Shown here: positions 46,567 through 55,040 of the stretch, in pieces
How positions within the stretch are numbered: the first letter of the stretch is position 1
Layout: each line of letters starts with the position of its first letter
Assembly: GCF_001529295.1 (NCBI RefSeq)
Contig: NZ_LLWK01000035.1
Coordinates: forward strand, 202,752-266,751
Reading direction: 5' to 3'
DNA length: 64,000 nt
Origin: Flavobacterium sp. TAB 87
GTDB lineage: Bacteria > Bacteroidota > Bacteroidia > Flavobacteriales > Flavobacteriaceae
Notes under the pieces: model-generated
What the model saw: the letters and a program-made list of their open reading frames with translations, nothing else
The model's database searches: none
What the model was told of the DNA's origin: nothing
Position numbers and translations under genes: made by a program

Positions 46567-46608
46567 AATACTAAATTTTTGATGTTAAAAATTATTGAAT
46601 ACTCGTTG

Positions 46609-47001
46609 TTAAAATGGGAGGTCGTCGATTGTTTCCTGTGCTGTAACCTTAGTACTTTCAGTTTGCGCAATAGCCTGTACGGTTTCAGTTTTTCTGACAC
46701 CTCCTTGCAGTTTGATTTGCGAGGTATGGAAATTCAGTCCTGCTCTTATTTCTCCATCATGACCCGCCCACGCTCTTGTGCTTACCCTGCCCGATAGTTC
46801 TACCAAAGTACCTTTTGTGAGTAGCTTGGCTACGTTCGGACTTATCCAATAATTACAGTCGAAATAGGTTGTTTGCTCGATGCGCTCACCCCTTTTGTTG
46901 CGGTAGCTGTCGTTTATGGCTACTGAAAAATTTACGACTTGTTTGTCCTGTGCCGTTGTGCGTACTTCCGCATCTCTTGTCAATCGTCCTGTGATGTTCA
47001 T
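46609..47001 (-). CDS. ssb: Single-stranded DNA-binding protein
   Basis: The 130-aa protein is a typical short SSB: OB fold with MNITGRLTRDAEVRTTAQDKQV, an aromatic-rich FDCNYWIS strand and a C-terminal acidic tip ending DDLPF that binds partner proteins. It protects ICE single strands during transfer and is encoded before DUF932 as in related elements. Confidence 0.92.
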   Translation of the reverse strand: MNITGRLTRDAEVRTTAQDKQVVNFSVAINDSYRNKRGERIEQTTYFDCNYWISPNVAKLLTKGTLVELSGRVSTRAWAGHDGEIRAGLNFHTSQIKLQGGVRKTETVQAIAQTESTKVTAQETIDDLPF

Positions 47002-47140
47002 AATTTCTACTTTTTTGCGTTATTAAATTTGTTCTAATTTTATTTTTTAAAATTTATTCGGTAAGGAGAGGTGGTGCTGAAGTTTCGTTTCTCTTTTTTA
47101 CCATTTCCAATGTTTATATTTTCCATTTCTGCCATTTTTT
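47002..47140. other. Leader region of ssb
   Basis: This short AT-rich region upstream of ssb contains the probable leftward promoter. No specific motif could be fixed. Confidence 0.3.
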
Positions 47141-47329
47141 TTATTCGTTTAAAGAGCCGGAGTATGCTTTGTTTCGTTTCACGAGCATAAAAGGTTCGTG
47201 TTTAGCAGCAACAAGGTTTTGACAAAAAATACGACCCGAATGGGTGGAGATTTTTTGATAAACCCGCAGGGCATGACCTTTTTGCTGCGTTAAGAACACG
47301 GAAATACCTTTGCTCTTGAAATGGGACAA
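47141..47329 (-). CDS. Possible 62-codon remnant ORF
   Basis: A frame with a TTG start (no ATG) reads SHFKSKGISVFLTQQKGHAL and continues to RNKAYSGSLNE. The same frame is open further upstream to about 47,420 without an ATG. It may be the end of a truncated gene. It is close to the ssb promoter, and its identity is unknown. Confidence 0.25.
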   Translation of the reverse strand: MSHFKSKGISVFLTQQKGHALRVYQKISTHSGRIFCQNLVAAKHEPFMLVKRNKAYSGSLNE

Positions 47330-47630
47330 ATCAGCATACTGGCTCTTGAATAAAAAAAATGAATTGGAAGTAATGAAAATGACTCTGTGTAAATGGCCGA
47401 TGTGATTATAAAAAGTACATCCTTGCAGTTACCTATTTATCTCTTGTGTAAATAAGTGGCTAAGGAAGCCACGGAAAGGGTATTGCAGAAAATATTGAAA
47501 TGGGTTACGGAAGGCATTTTCTTCAATACTCTTGATTCAAACATCCAATCAAAGCTCTTTTATGAGTGCTGGAATTTGTAGTGGGAAAATAAATGTGCTT
47601 TATGGATGCTAAAATATGGGCATATAAAAA
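47330..47630. other. Gap of about 300 bp before the integrase remnant
   Basis: No supported gene was found. The stretch contains the open minus-strand frame extending from the remnant ORF and otherwise no repeats. The integrase remnant and its terminator follow. Confidence 0.3.
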
Positions 47631-47654
47631 AAGCAGGATCGTTGAATCCTGCTT
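47631..47654 (-). terminator. Terminator downstream of the integrase remnant
   Basis: AAGCAGGAT (47631-47639) and ATCCTGCTT (47646-47654) form a 9-bp stem with a 6-nt loop. On the minus strand the hairpin is followed by TTTTTTT. It lies 25 bp after the integrase remnant's stop. Confidence 0.8.
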
Positions 47655-47678
47655 ACTACTATTAATTTATTATAAATA

Positions 47679-48015
47679 TCAAATGGTTTCAATAAAAATT
47701 TCTTCCATTATCTTAAATTTATGTGATAGTAAATATATCTCTTTGCTAATCTTCTGGCTGGTTATCTTAGCATAAATCTGTGTAATAGAAATATTTTTAT
47801 GACCCATCATTTTACTAAGGCTTTTAAAGGAAACTCCTTCGGTCAGAAACATTGTTCCAAATGTATGTCTTGCGGTATGAAATGTCACCTTTTGCTCTGT
47901 TATAATCTCAACTTCTTGTACTAACTTATTAATATGGCTATTATAAACACTGTTGGTTAGGACAGGGAATATAAAATCATTGCGGGTAATACCTAAATTT
48001 TTTTGATTAATCGCT
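47679..48015 (-). pseudogene. Truncated tyrosine recombinase (ICE integrase) remnant
   Basis: The frame reads INQKNLGITRNDFIFPVLTN, then VTFHTARHTFGTMFLTEGVSF, MMGHKNISITQIYAKI and ends 69 codons after a start-like GTG/ATG at 47888. Catalytic His-Arg (HTARH), GH and Tyr (QIYAKI) are present, but the N-terminal core-binding part and the first catalytic Arg are missing. This is the C-terminal third of a Bacteroidota conjugative-transposon integrase. The intact integrase is absent from the window, so this probably marks a decayed end of the ICE. Confidence 0.75.
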
Positions 48016-48274
48016 TATGAATTTCCATTACTCTCACATTTGAAGCAACATCTGATTTATGCCTGCGGCTTATAATCTGGAAAAAACGGTCATCCTGACC
48101 ATCACTTTCCAGTTTTTATTGACCATTACAATTAATAATCAAGCATTTTTTGAATTAGCTCCTATCACTCTGACAATTAAAACCTTAGCGATGTATTGTC
48201 ATTTACTAAATTTACTATAATTTAACTCTCACTTTAAATTGGAACTCGGTAGTCAATATAAATGGAATTTTCAT

Positions 48275-48470
48275 TATTGACGTAGTAGCTTGTTTTCATC
48301 GAACATGATTTCACAATCAAAATATCTAGCATGGTCAATGGGAAAAAATCGTTTCCGTTTGTAAACTTTGTTTCAGCAAATAAGTCTTCATTCTTCTAAT
48401 AGAATCGGTAGATAGTGCTTTTGCTTGATTTTGTACTTTTTATAAATTCTTTTATTTTTTCATATTTCAT
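48275..48470 (-). pseudogene. Degenerate copy of the HUH-Rep-like gene's 5' part
   Basis: From ATG 48470 the frame reads MKYEKIKEFIKSTKSSKSTI..., about two thirds identical to the start of the 216-aa protein at 56430-57080. It is interrupted by TAG (residue 25) where that protein has Asn, then continues NEDLFAETK and drifts off. No downstream HUH motifs are retained, so this is a pseudogene. Confidence 0.7.
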
Positions 48471-48892
48471 TTTGTTGGTTCGTTATTGGTTAGATACAAG
48501 AACTCTACACAAGGAAATTAGTCACGCATCTATACAACAAATAGGAACAAACTTTGAAAAGTATAATCTATTAGGTCATTTTTAGGAAAAATATTTTTTT
48601 TGATAGTTCAATTACTGTTTCAAAGTGAGACACTGTTTAGTGGAATTTCAAAAACTGTGGAATTTTCGAGTGAAGCATCGAAGGTATCGGTTGGAATGTA
48701 TACATTTTACATTAGTACGGGCAGGTAATTTGGAGTTTAAATCATTGATTTTAGTACTAAAATAGCCAATATAGGGAATGGTGGGGTGTGGATTTTGATT
48801 ATTGTTCTCGGTCTTCCAGCGGTTACAGGATAATAAAAGTACGTTATTTACGCTTTGGTAGGTTATACGTGTTTACAATGTCTAGTCCTAAA

Positions 48893-48930
48893 AAAACCAC
48901 TCCGTAATTGAAGTGGCTTTTTTATTGATT
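48893..48930. terminator. Hairpin terminator at the end of the degraded element copy
   Basis: ACCACT-CCGTAATTG-AAGTGG is followed by TTTTTTT. The same design, with ATTGATT beyond, recurs at 57737-57775. It works on the plus strand and, with its A-rich side, on the minus strand. Confidence 0.6.
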
Positions 48931-48971
48931 AAGTTTCTGTGTGCGAAGTCAGAAAACATTTGAGAAACTCA

Positions 48972-49559
48972 CTACGACATAAGTAAAACGTCTCTTTTAT
49001 AAACTTTCCAGTTTCCATTCTCCTTTATTAGAAGTACAATAAAGGTAGTTCCATATCTTCCAACTGATTTTGTTAATAGCAACACAGCTTTATTCTTATA
49101 TATTTTAAAATTTTCTATATCAATTCTTCCAGCATACTTAATGGATTTATCTTGCTGATTGTCATTAAAGAAAAAATAATATTTACCAATACTTTTCGGG
49201 AAATTAGAATCTAACGTGATTATTGAATAAGATTTCTTATTTATAACATCCTTAAAAATTATGCCTAAATTTTTATTTTTTAGGAAATAAGCATTTGTAA
49301 GTTCCTCCAATCCTTTAATGTAATTTATTTTTCGAGAAAGCTTTACTGATAATTTAGGATATGATATTGAGTCACTAGGGGTAGTTATAAATGCTCCTCT
49401 ACTATAAGCTACAGTATCGGCTATCTTTAAAAAGTTATCTTCAATAAACTTTTGCTTATTATTAATTTTATTGATTTTTTGTTCATTAATAATATCTTTT
49501 TTACAGGAAAGCAATACTGAACAGAACAAAATCAAAACATATATTTTTTTCGTTATCAT
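48972..49559 (-). CDS. Lipoprotein, probable immunity protein of the orphan RHS toxin
   Basis: This 195-aa protein has a lipoprotein signal (lipobox near LLSC) followed by a basic, beta-rich domain with no named family. It is 17 bp downstream of the orphan RHS-tip gene with its metallopeptidase-like C-terminus. That position and the lipoprotein anchor fit an immunity protein acting at the membrane or periplasm. This is an inference from gene order. Confidence 0.5.
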   Translation of the reverse strand: MITKKIYVLILFCSVLLSCKKDIINEQKINKINNKQKFIEDNFLKIADTVAYSRGAFITTPSDSISYPKLSVKLSRKINYIKGLEELTNAYFLKNKNLGIIFKDVINKKSYSIITLDSNFPKSIGKYYFFFNDNQQDKSIKYAGRIDIENFKIYKNKAVLLLTKSVGRYGTTFIVLLIKENGNWKVYKRDVLLMS

Positions 49560-49576
49560 AATTTAAAAATTAATTA

Positions 49577-50488
49577 TTAAAAAAGGGGCGATAATTTATA
49601 TTTATATTTATTATCTTTTAAATTCCAGTTGGACTGCTTATATAATTCTTTATAAGTTGACATATCCACTCTTTTTCCTCCATATGAATCTTGTTCCCAT
49701 CCCCAACCCATTTCTTCTACTTCACGACCTGCATCCTTCTTATTCGCTTTTCTTGCAACATGAACAAATTCATGTATAATAGTAACTGCAATAAAAAAAG
49801 AAAAAGCCTGTATTTCTTCATTCGTTTGAACGGTTTCTAACCGTTGAGCTTCTTGGATATTAAGATAAAAAGCCGCACTGCCATTATTTAAGCCATAAGG
49901 ATTATATGAATGTAAAGATTTTAATTCTCTAATCTCCATTGATACACTACTGTTAGAGTATTTTAATTTATCCAAAACTTCCATTGTTGAATAACCTGAG
50001 TATTCAGATAATGCCTCTAGAATTTTTGGATTAGATTTTACATATCCTCGTACTTGTCTTAATACTTGCATCGTACGGGGATATTTTTTTTCATATTCGA
50101 AAGCTTCTTTAGGATTAATGTCAGATGTATTAAACGTCTCTGTTGTACTACCTGTAGAGTTATCGTTACTGCCATTTTTCTTACTACCGTCAGCATTCAT
50201 TCCATTACCTGCCATTGCATCTTCAAATGAAATGTTTTGTCCTGCCTTATTTACATATTGTCCCGTATTCCAGTTATAATGTTCGCCTTCCATTCCACTT
50301 GGGTCTGCCCAATAAACAGGATTTCCATTAAAAGCACTATAAGGCGATTGACTATAATGTGTAATTGGGTCAAATGTTGTAAATCTACCAGTTGCAGGGT
50401 CGTAATTCCTAGCACTCATATCATAAACATTAAGTTGTAGCTCGTCTTGCAGTTCTTTTCCATTATACTTATACTTATAAGGATTCAC
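49577..50488 (-). CDS. Orphan RHS tip with a metallopeptidase-like toxin
   Basis: The 303-aa product starts at GTG 50488 inside the conserved RHS-associated core (NPYKYKYNGKELQDELQLN, then RNYDPATGRFTTFDPITHYS). The polymorphic C-terminus begins after DPSGMEG. It contains IIHEFVHVARKANKKD with His239, Glu240, His243, and a downstream Glu-rich segment REVEEMGWGWEQ as a possible third ligand, like Tox-MPTase peptidases. Upstream, a TAG ends the open frame and no RHS repeats are present, so this is an orphan toxin cassette. It lies at the insertion side of the mobile element at 50.5-57.5 kb. Confidence 0.75.
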   Translation of the reverse strand: MNPYKYKYNGKELQDELQLNVYDMSARNYDPATGRFTTFDPITHYSQSPYSAFNGNPVYWADPSGMEGEHYNWNTGQYVNKAGQNISFEDAMAGNGMNADGSKKNGSNDNSTGSTTETFNTSDINPKEAFEYEKKYPRTMQVLRQVRGYVKSNPKILEALSEYSGYSTMEVLDKLKYSNSSVSMEIRELKSLHSYNPYGLNNGSAAFYLNIQEAQRLETVQTNEEIQAFSFFIAVTIIHEFVHVARKANKKDAGREVEEMGWGWEQDSYGGKRVDMSTYKELYKQSNWNLKDNKYKYKLSPLF

Positions 50489-50495
50489 AAAGGTT
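50479..50495. repeat. Junction motif copy 1, AAGGATTCACAAAGGTT
   Basis: This 17-bp motif contains the GTG start of the orphan RHS tip in inverted reading and sits where the RHS homology ends. A second copy with one mismatch is at 56138-56154 in inverted orientation. It is a candidate recombination site of the tyrosine recombinases. Confidence 0.5.
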
Positions 50496-50627
50496 TCCTA
50501 ATCGTAATTAGTGTACTTAATCAATCATTATATAATTCAAAGAACTTGTTATTTCCTACGAAAATAGTTGGAGTTTATTTAATATCCTAATCGAATGTAG
50601 ATTATAATCTGATTATTGAGCGTAAAA
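50496..50627. other. Intergenic region beyond the RHS junction
   Basis: This AT-rich segment has no gene. It lies between the junction motif and the terminator that ends the recombinase operon. It contains possible promoter elements only. Confidence 0.3.
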
Positions 50628-50653
50628 AAACCTATCAAACAAATGATAGGTTT
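50628..50653 (-). terminator. Terminator of the recombinase operon
   Basis: AAACCTATC and GATAGGTTT form a 9-bp stem with loop AAACAAAT. On the minus strand a seven-T run follows. It lies about 45 bp beyond the stop of the 43-aa gene. Confidence 0.8.
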
Positions 50654-50699
50654 ACGATGTAAGCTCTTTTAAAATCTGTGTATCCAAATAATCACAAAT

Positions 50700-50831
50700 T
50701 TACTTTTTTTCTGAACTTTTGGAAGGTTTCAGTGAGGGTGTATTCCCTGGTGTACCTTTATTATCACGTTGACGTTGGTCTGGTTTTCCTGTTGAGTCTG
50801 CTATTCTTTTTGGTCCTGGTTTAAGTGCCAT
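50700..50831 (-). CDS. 43-aa basic protein at the end of the recombinase operon
   Basis: An ATG at 50831 gives MALKPGPKRIADSTGKPDQR..., ending ...SLKPSKSSEKK. The 43-aa peptide is basic, Pro/Lys-rich and apparently unfolded. It starts 44 bp after the first recombinase stop and precedes the operon terminator, so it is probably expressed with it. It may be a small DNA-binding or structural peptide; the family is not recognised. Confidence 0.5.
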   Translation of the reverse strand: MALKPGPKRIADSTGKPDQRQRDNKGTPGNTPSLKPSKSSEKK

Positions 50832-50874
50832 AATTTTAAATTTAATTGGTTATATTCCAAAGATAGTCTATTTT

Positions 50875-51741
50875 TCAAATAGGGAAATACCTGTTTATCA
50901 ACTCTCTTTGTTGATAACTATCCACTTTGAAATATTTCTCAGTAGTTCCAGGCCATTTGTGTCCTGCTAGTTCCTGAACACGTTCCAAAGGAATCTTTTT
51001 TTCATTGAGCCAATTGCAAATTACACTCATTCGGATGGTTTTCGGGTTGAGGTTTCTATCGGGAAACAATGCTTTTAGCGGTTCAATCATTGCGTGGATG
51101 CTATCAACTTTTATGGGCTTTCCAAGCTTGGTAATAATTAAACTCTGGGAATCACATCGTAATAGTTGGGGTCGTATTTCATTGATATAGTTGGAAAAGA
51201 GAATCATTTGCTTACTAACTAACTCTAGTGTTCTTCGGTTTAGATTGGTTGAAGCTTTGATGTAAATCGTTCCAGCATCTAAATCAATATCTTTTACATT
51301 AAGGCGGATAACCTCATCACTGGTAAGTCCTTGGTAAATCAGTAAACTTAAAATAACGTTGTTCCGAACATCTAAAAACTGGTAGCGGTTCTCTCTGGTT
51401 AGAGCTAGTTGCAGTTCTTCACTACTAAACAAATCCTGAACTTGTACCGATTGATTTTGCTTAACTTTAATGTTCAAACCTTTACATGGATTTTCCTCTC
51501 TTAAACCTTTCATAACCAAATAATCGTAATACTTTTTGATAGCTGATAGGATTCTCACTCTGTATTGAACGTTGGACTGTTTGAGACTTACTTCCTGCAT
51601 ATAGTTAACTATGTTCTGGTATTTGTATCGTTTGGCTTTGGGATTGGTCTTTAGAAAATGATTGATAGTGTACAAATAGCTGTCCGATGTCGTAATCGAT
51701 AGGTTTTGTTTGAGATAGGTTTCCAAGGATAATTCTGTCAT
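50875..51741 (-). CDS. Tyrosine recombinase-like protein lacking the first catalytic Arg
   Basis: The 288-aa protein has an N-terminal SAM-like DNA-binding domain and a C-terminal recombinase fold. The usual GLRxSE segment reads GLTSDEV (Thr140 in place of Arg), and the HxxR box reads KTIRM (Lys234, Arg237). The GH (AGHKWPGTTEKY) and final Tyr remain. It could be an accessory or regulatory partner of the adjacent intact recombinase rather than an active enzyme. It is 7 bp from the next gene and cotranscribed. Confidence 0.8.
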   Translation of the reverse strand: MTELSLETYLKQNLSITTSDSYLYTINHFLKTNPKAKRYKYQNIVNYMQEVSLKQSNVQYRVRILSAIKKYYDYLVMKGLREENPCKGLNIKVKQNQSVQVQDLFSSEELQLALTRENRYQFLDVRNNVILSLLIYQGLTSDEVIRLNVKDIDLDAGTIYIKASTNLNRRTLELVSKQMILFSNYINEIRPQLLRCDSQSLIITKLGKPIKVDSIHAMIEPLKALFPDRNLNPKTIRMSVICNWLNEKKIPLERVQELAGHKWPGTTEKYFKVDSYQQRELINRYFPI

Positions 51742-51748
51742 AGGCTTT

Positions 51749-52666
51749 TTAAAAGTTGGTTACTGGTTTTCTTTTCTTGTTTTTGATTGCGTATAAATAG
51801 GTGGTATTGATTTGTGAATGTCCAAGAAACGTTCTGATAAACTCAATTCCTGCATTGTTTTCTCCTAAGTGATACGCAATGCTATGACGTAAACAATGAA
51901 GCGTTATTTCCTTTTGAATAAGGTCGTATTTATGGGTTTGCTCTATCATTTTTTTGAGTAGGTCTCCTAGTTGTTCTCCTGTCATTGGTTTTGCTTTGTT
52001 GTTCAGAAAAAGAGCTTCACTTATTGTCGTTTGTCCTTCTTGGATTTGATAGCGTTCTTCAACTAAGTATTTCTTTAGATATTCAACAACGGTGTTGCTC
52101 ATTGGTACTTCTCGTCTTTTGTCATTCTTTCCTTTGCGAACAATGAGCATACCAGTACTGAGTTGAATATCTCTTATCCCCAAGGCTTCAATCTCGGAAC
52201 GTCTGAGACCACAACCATAAGCCACCGATAGCAAAGCTCTTTCCTTGTGGCTCTGGCAATGCTCATAAACGGTCTTAATCTCTGCTACACTTAGGATATT
52301 TCTTGAATTTTCACTCTGATTGCTGTAACTCGGAACATAAAAACCTTTTTGAATTTCTTTATTTTCTAATAGATTTGATACAAACAATCCCAAAGTAAAC
52401 AAGTGAAATTTAATCGTTTTACCTCCTAGAGCTCCAGTTCCTCTGTGCTTGGGTCTAGCAATTAAATACTCAAAATAGGATATCGATTCTTTACTGCTCA
52501 CGTTTTTGATTGCAGTAATTCCCGATTCTTCCAACCAGATAAGAAATTCAAAAACTGGAATTAGGTACATATTACTATTTCCTGTTTTATAATTGCGAAC
52601 TTTGACAAATTGGTCATAATTCTTAAGAAGTTTCTGAAATGCTGAGGTTTGTATCGTTTTTTTCAT
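51749..52666 (-). CDS. Site-specific tyrosine recombinase (intact)
   Basis: The 305-aa protein has the full catalytic set: GCGLRRSEIEAL (Arg), a conserved beta-hairpin Lys in VRKGKNDKRRE, HCLRHS (His-x-x-Arg-His), LGHSQINTTYLY (GH, Tyr). The N-terminal core-binding domain begins with a SAM-like helical bundle. It is probably the active recombinase for the element. The paired protein at 50875-51741 lies immediately downstream. Confidence 0.88.
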   Translation of the reverse strand: MKKTIQTSAFQKLLKNYDQFVKVRNYKTGNSNMYLIPVFEFLIWLEESGITAIKNVSSKESISYFEYLIARPKHRGTGALGGKTIKFHLFTLGLFVSNLLENKEIQKGFYVPSYSNQSENSRNILSVAEIKTVYEHCQSHKERALLSVAYGCGLRRSEIEALGIRDIQLSTGMLIVRKGKNDKRREVPMSNTVVEYLKKYLVEERYQIQEGQTTISEALFLNNKAKPMTGEQLGDLLKKMIEQTHKYDLIQKEITLHCLRHSIAYHLGENNAGIEFIRTFLGHSQINTTYLYAIKNKKRKPVTNF

Positions 52667-52780
52667 GTTTCGTATCTGGTTATTAAAATCATCATTTCAA
52701 AATATTCTTTAGGCACACTTTCCAATTTAGCGAACACTAGCATTGTATCACTTGTAATTACTGTGGTTTACGTGTTCTTT

Positions 52781-54460
52781 TTACGTGATTTTCAACTGGT
52801 CTAATTGAGAGTTGAGGTTTTCTTTAATCTTAGCTTTGAGTTTCTCCATGTTATCCCAATAGCTAATCACATACTTAAATCCTTTATTTGGCGAACCTTC
52901 CACCGCTTGAATGTATTCCAACTCCTGCAAGGTTTGAATGTACTTAAAAGCCGATGTTTTACTGATATTGAGTTCTTGTCTTATCTCACGGGTCGTAAAT
53001 CGGTGTGTTGTTCCACTGGTTTGACTTCTAACAAATCCTTTGAGGCTTTCAAAAAATTGTCTAGTACTCTTATCTAGTTCATCTACTTTGATAATGATGG
53101 AGCTAAAAAAGATGTCAACGGCTTTTCTTACATCGTTTTCCGTTGCTATGAGTCTTTGTTTGGAATCGGTCTTTCGTTGGTATTGGTTTAAAGTAGTAAC
53201 CTGAGAGACAAAGTTTTGAAACTGAGAATTTAATCTTCTTAGCATTTTGGCTTCCAATGGTAGCATGAGCTTATCCGCAAATGGGTTCACTACTTCATAA
53301 CTCTTTAATACTCGCATACAGTTTCTAAGAAGCTGTTTAGCTTGCTGTTCGCTTTCAGTGTTGCTGATACCTGCATTTTTCTGATTCTGAGCTTTTATAA
53401 TTCTAAGGGTTTGTTCTAAGCTTTCATCTACTCCCAAGACTACTGAACGACTCATATTATCATAATACACCTCTGCTTTGGTCGTGGCGGTTAGACTAGA
53501 AAAATGAGCTTCAACTTTTTTCATCTTTCCTCTGGTATTCCCTAGCATATCCTTAACCACTGTTGAACTGGTTAGGAATTTAGCAGATTGCATTTCTCTA
53601 AAGGCAAATTGAGCTTCTTCATCTAGTCCATCAAAATCCTGTATGATTATCAGTTTATTAATGAGTTCCTTTTCTCTGTAGTGGTAAAGGGATTTGCTGG
53701 TAATTCGAGTTAGGTTCATAACGTCTTCCTGTGGCATGCAGTCCGCTATTGCGTTGATAATATGACTTTTGCCTTCTCCGCTACTTCCTTGTACTAATCC
53801 ATGGAGTAAATACGGCATTTTGTAACTCGATGCCAATGTAAACAATAGCATTCTGTTGTCTTCTTCTCCAATAATCCCACTTTGTCCCAGTAGTTTGTCA
53901 ATACTATCGAACAAATGAGGTTTAGAAAGGAATTGCACTGCTTTTTCATGGGCTTGGGGCGTGAGTTCCTTTTCAGAATATTGGTCGGTTACAGGGTTCA
54001 TTTCAGCGTTGAAGAGTGATTCTCTGTATTCCTCCAAAAGGTCTGTGAGGGTCGTCAAATCGGCTTCCAAATGATTTATGTCAAAACCTTCCTTCTCGCT
54101 TAGTTCCCTACACTGGTTCTGCACATTCACATAATCAAAAAGGTCAATCTTAATTCTGTGTTTCTTTTGGGTGGCATTGGAAACCACTTGAAGCGATACT
54201 CTAAGATTTCCTAAATCCATTGGCAAACTACCAACTACAAAAAAGACTCCTGTTTTTCCTTTATAGCTTATTTTGTGGTCGTTATGAATTTCTAAAGTTA
54301 AGATTGTTTTTTCTTTTATTGGATTTTGTAGTAGTTCAACAATTCCACCGATTCCATAATTAAGCCACATATCATTCATATTATGACCATCTGGAAGCTG
54401 AATCAAGTTAATAGGTAATTCTGGTCTTAGGGCTTGTATTTGAGTTTTTATGTTTTGCAT
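52781..54460 (-). CDS. P-loop ATPase with C-terminal winged HTH
   Basis: The 559-aa protein has an N-terminal segment (about 1-50) that reads like the end of a Toprim domain (ALRPELPINLIQLPDGHNMND). A P-loop ATPase follows (about 190-380), with Walker A GSSGEGKSHIIN near residue 225 and an IIQDFDGLDEEAQFAF Walker B-like motif. A C-terminal winged helix lies at about 480-540 (TREIRQELNISKTSAFKYI). It may load or unwind DNA for the element. The upstream 191-aa gene holds the rest of the Toprim fold. Confidence 0.75.
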   Translation of the reverse strand: MQNIKTQIQALRPELPINLIQLPDGHNMNDMWLNYGIGGIVELLQNPIKEKTILTLEIHNDHKISYKGKTGVFFVVGSLPMDLGNLRVSLQVVSNATQKKHRIKIDLFDYVNVQNQCRELSEKEGFDINHLEADLTTLTDLLEEYRESLFNAEMNPVTDQYSEKELTPQAHEKAVQFLSKPHLFDSIDKLLGQSGIIGEEDNRMLLFTLASSYKMPYLLHGLVQGSSGEGKSHIINAIADCMPQEDVMNLTRITSKSLYHYREKELINKLIIIQDFDGLDEEAQFAFREMQSAKFLTSSTVVKDMLGNTRGKMKKVEAHFSSLTATTKAEVYYDNMSRSVVLGVDESLEQTLRIIKAQNQKNAGISNTESEQQAKQLLRNCMRVLKSYEVVNPFADKLMLPLEAKMLRRLNSQFQNFVSQVTTLNQYQRKTDSKQRLIATENDVRKAVDIFFSSIIIKVDELDKSTRQFFESLKGFVRSQTSGTTHRFTTREIRQELNISKTSAFKYIQTLQELEYIQAVEGSPNKGFKYVISYWDNMEKLKAKIKENLNSQLDQLKIT

Positions 54461-54464
54461 CGGT

Positions 54465-55040
54465 TTAGTTTTTAATGATTATGATTTCTTCTAATTCACT
54501 CAGGGATTTTATAGCTTGTACGTGTTGAGGTAGTAACTCTCCGTTGTGCATGGCTATTACAGATTCTCGGTTTTGTAATGCTTTGGACTGAATCAAACTA
54601 GCTGAGTCCATGACATTAGAAGTGATATAGAGTCTTTTGGTTAAAGCACTCGGATAGGCTGGATAAATTCCATTTTCGTTGAGGTATTCTTCTTTTGGCG
54701 TATCGAGGTCAAATCGCACAGCGTAATAGTTTACTATCTCGTTTTCTTTTCCCAATAACGGAAATATCAGTCCATACCTCCCAAAAACAGTATAAGCAGT
54801 TAAGTCTTCTTGTCTTACACCTGCCTCGCTCTTTTTAAGTACTCCTAAGGCTTCAAATTCGTTTTTAGATTCTTGGTCTTTGTTATGATGAAATTGTCCA
54901 GAATTGAAGCCTATTCTTAGTTCCGCATAATCCAATCCAATCTTTTTAAGATAGTCTTTTGGCTTGGTAGCCTTAGCACTTCGAATACCTGTTTCAAAAG
55001 ACTGGAAGAGCGTTTCTAATGTGTTTTTCATAAGCTTCAT
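54465..55040 (-). CDS. Toprim-like half of a primase/ATPase protein
   Basis: The 191-aa protein has a primase/Toprim-like core: GRYGLIFPLLGKENEIVNYYAVRFD near residue 109, then RLYITSNVMDSASLIQ where active enzymes carry a Glu-Gly...Asp set. The acidic first position is missing, so activity is uncertain. It stops at KN-TAA after the IIII strand and the next ORF begins 5 bp later in a +1 frame, giving IIIIKN / KPMQNI. The two may be one gene split by a frameshift or separate coupled proteins. Confidence 0.55.
   Translation of the reverse strand: MKLMKNTLETLFQSFETGIRSAKATKPKDYLKKIGLDYAELRIGFNSGQFHHNKDQESKNEFEALGVLKKSEAGVRQEDLTAYTVFGRYGLIFPLLGKENEIVNYYAVRFDLDTPKEEYLNENGIYPAYPSALTKRLYITSNVMDSASLIQSKALQNRESVIAMHNGELLPQHVQAIKSLSELEEIIIIKN

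Larger units (their letters stand above)
48270..48940. repeat. Diverged duplicate of the element end at 56.88-57.56 kb
   Basis: Beyond the pseudogene, the non-coding sequence matches 57,080-57,560 in order: CGTTATTGGTTAGATACAAG, ACTCTA-ACAAGGA, AACTTTGAAAAGT, a GAGACA-TGTT block, a GGGAGGT-ATTTG-GAG block, and a terminal hairpin at 48893-48930. The two copies are roughly 650 bp long and clearly diverged, so this is an old second copy of the element's end. Confidence 0.65.

Noticed and set aside
54440..54490. Programmed -1 frameshift at AAAAAC between the Toprim and ATPase halves
   Set aside because: The reading frame of the downstream ORF is +1, not -1, and the heptamer has T instead of A at its first position. 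A +1 shift or separate starts fit better.
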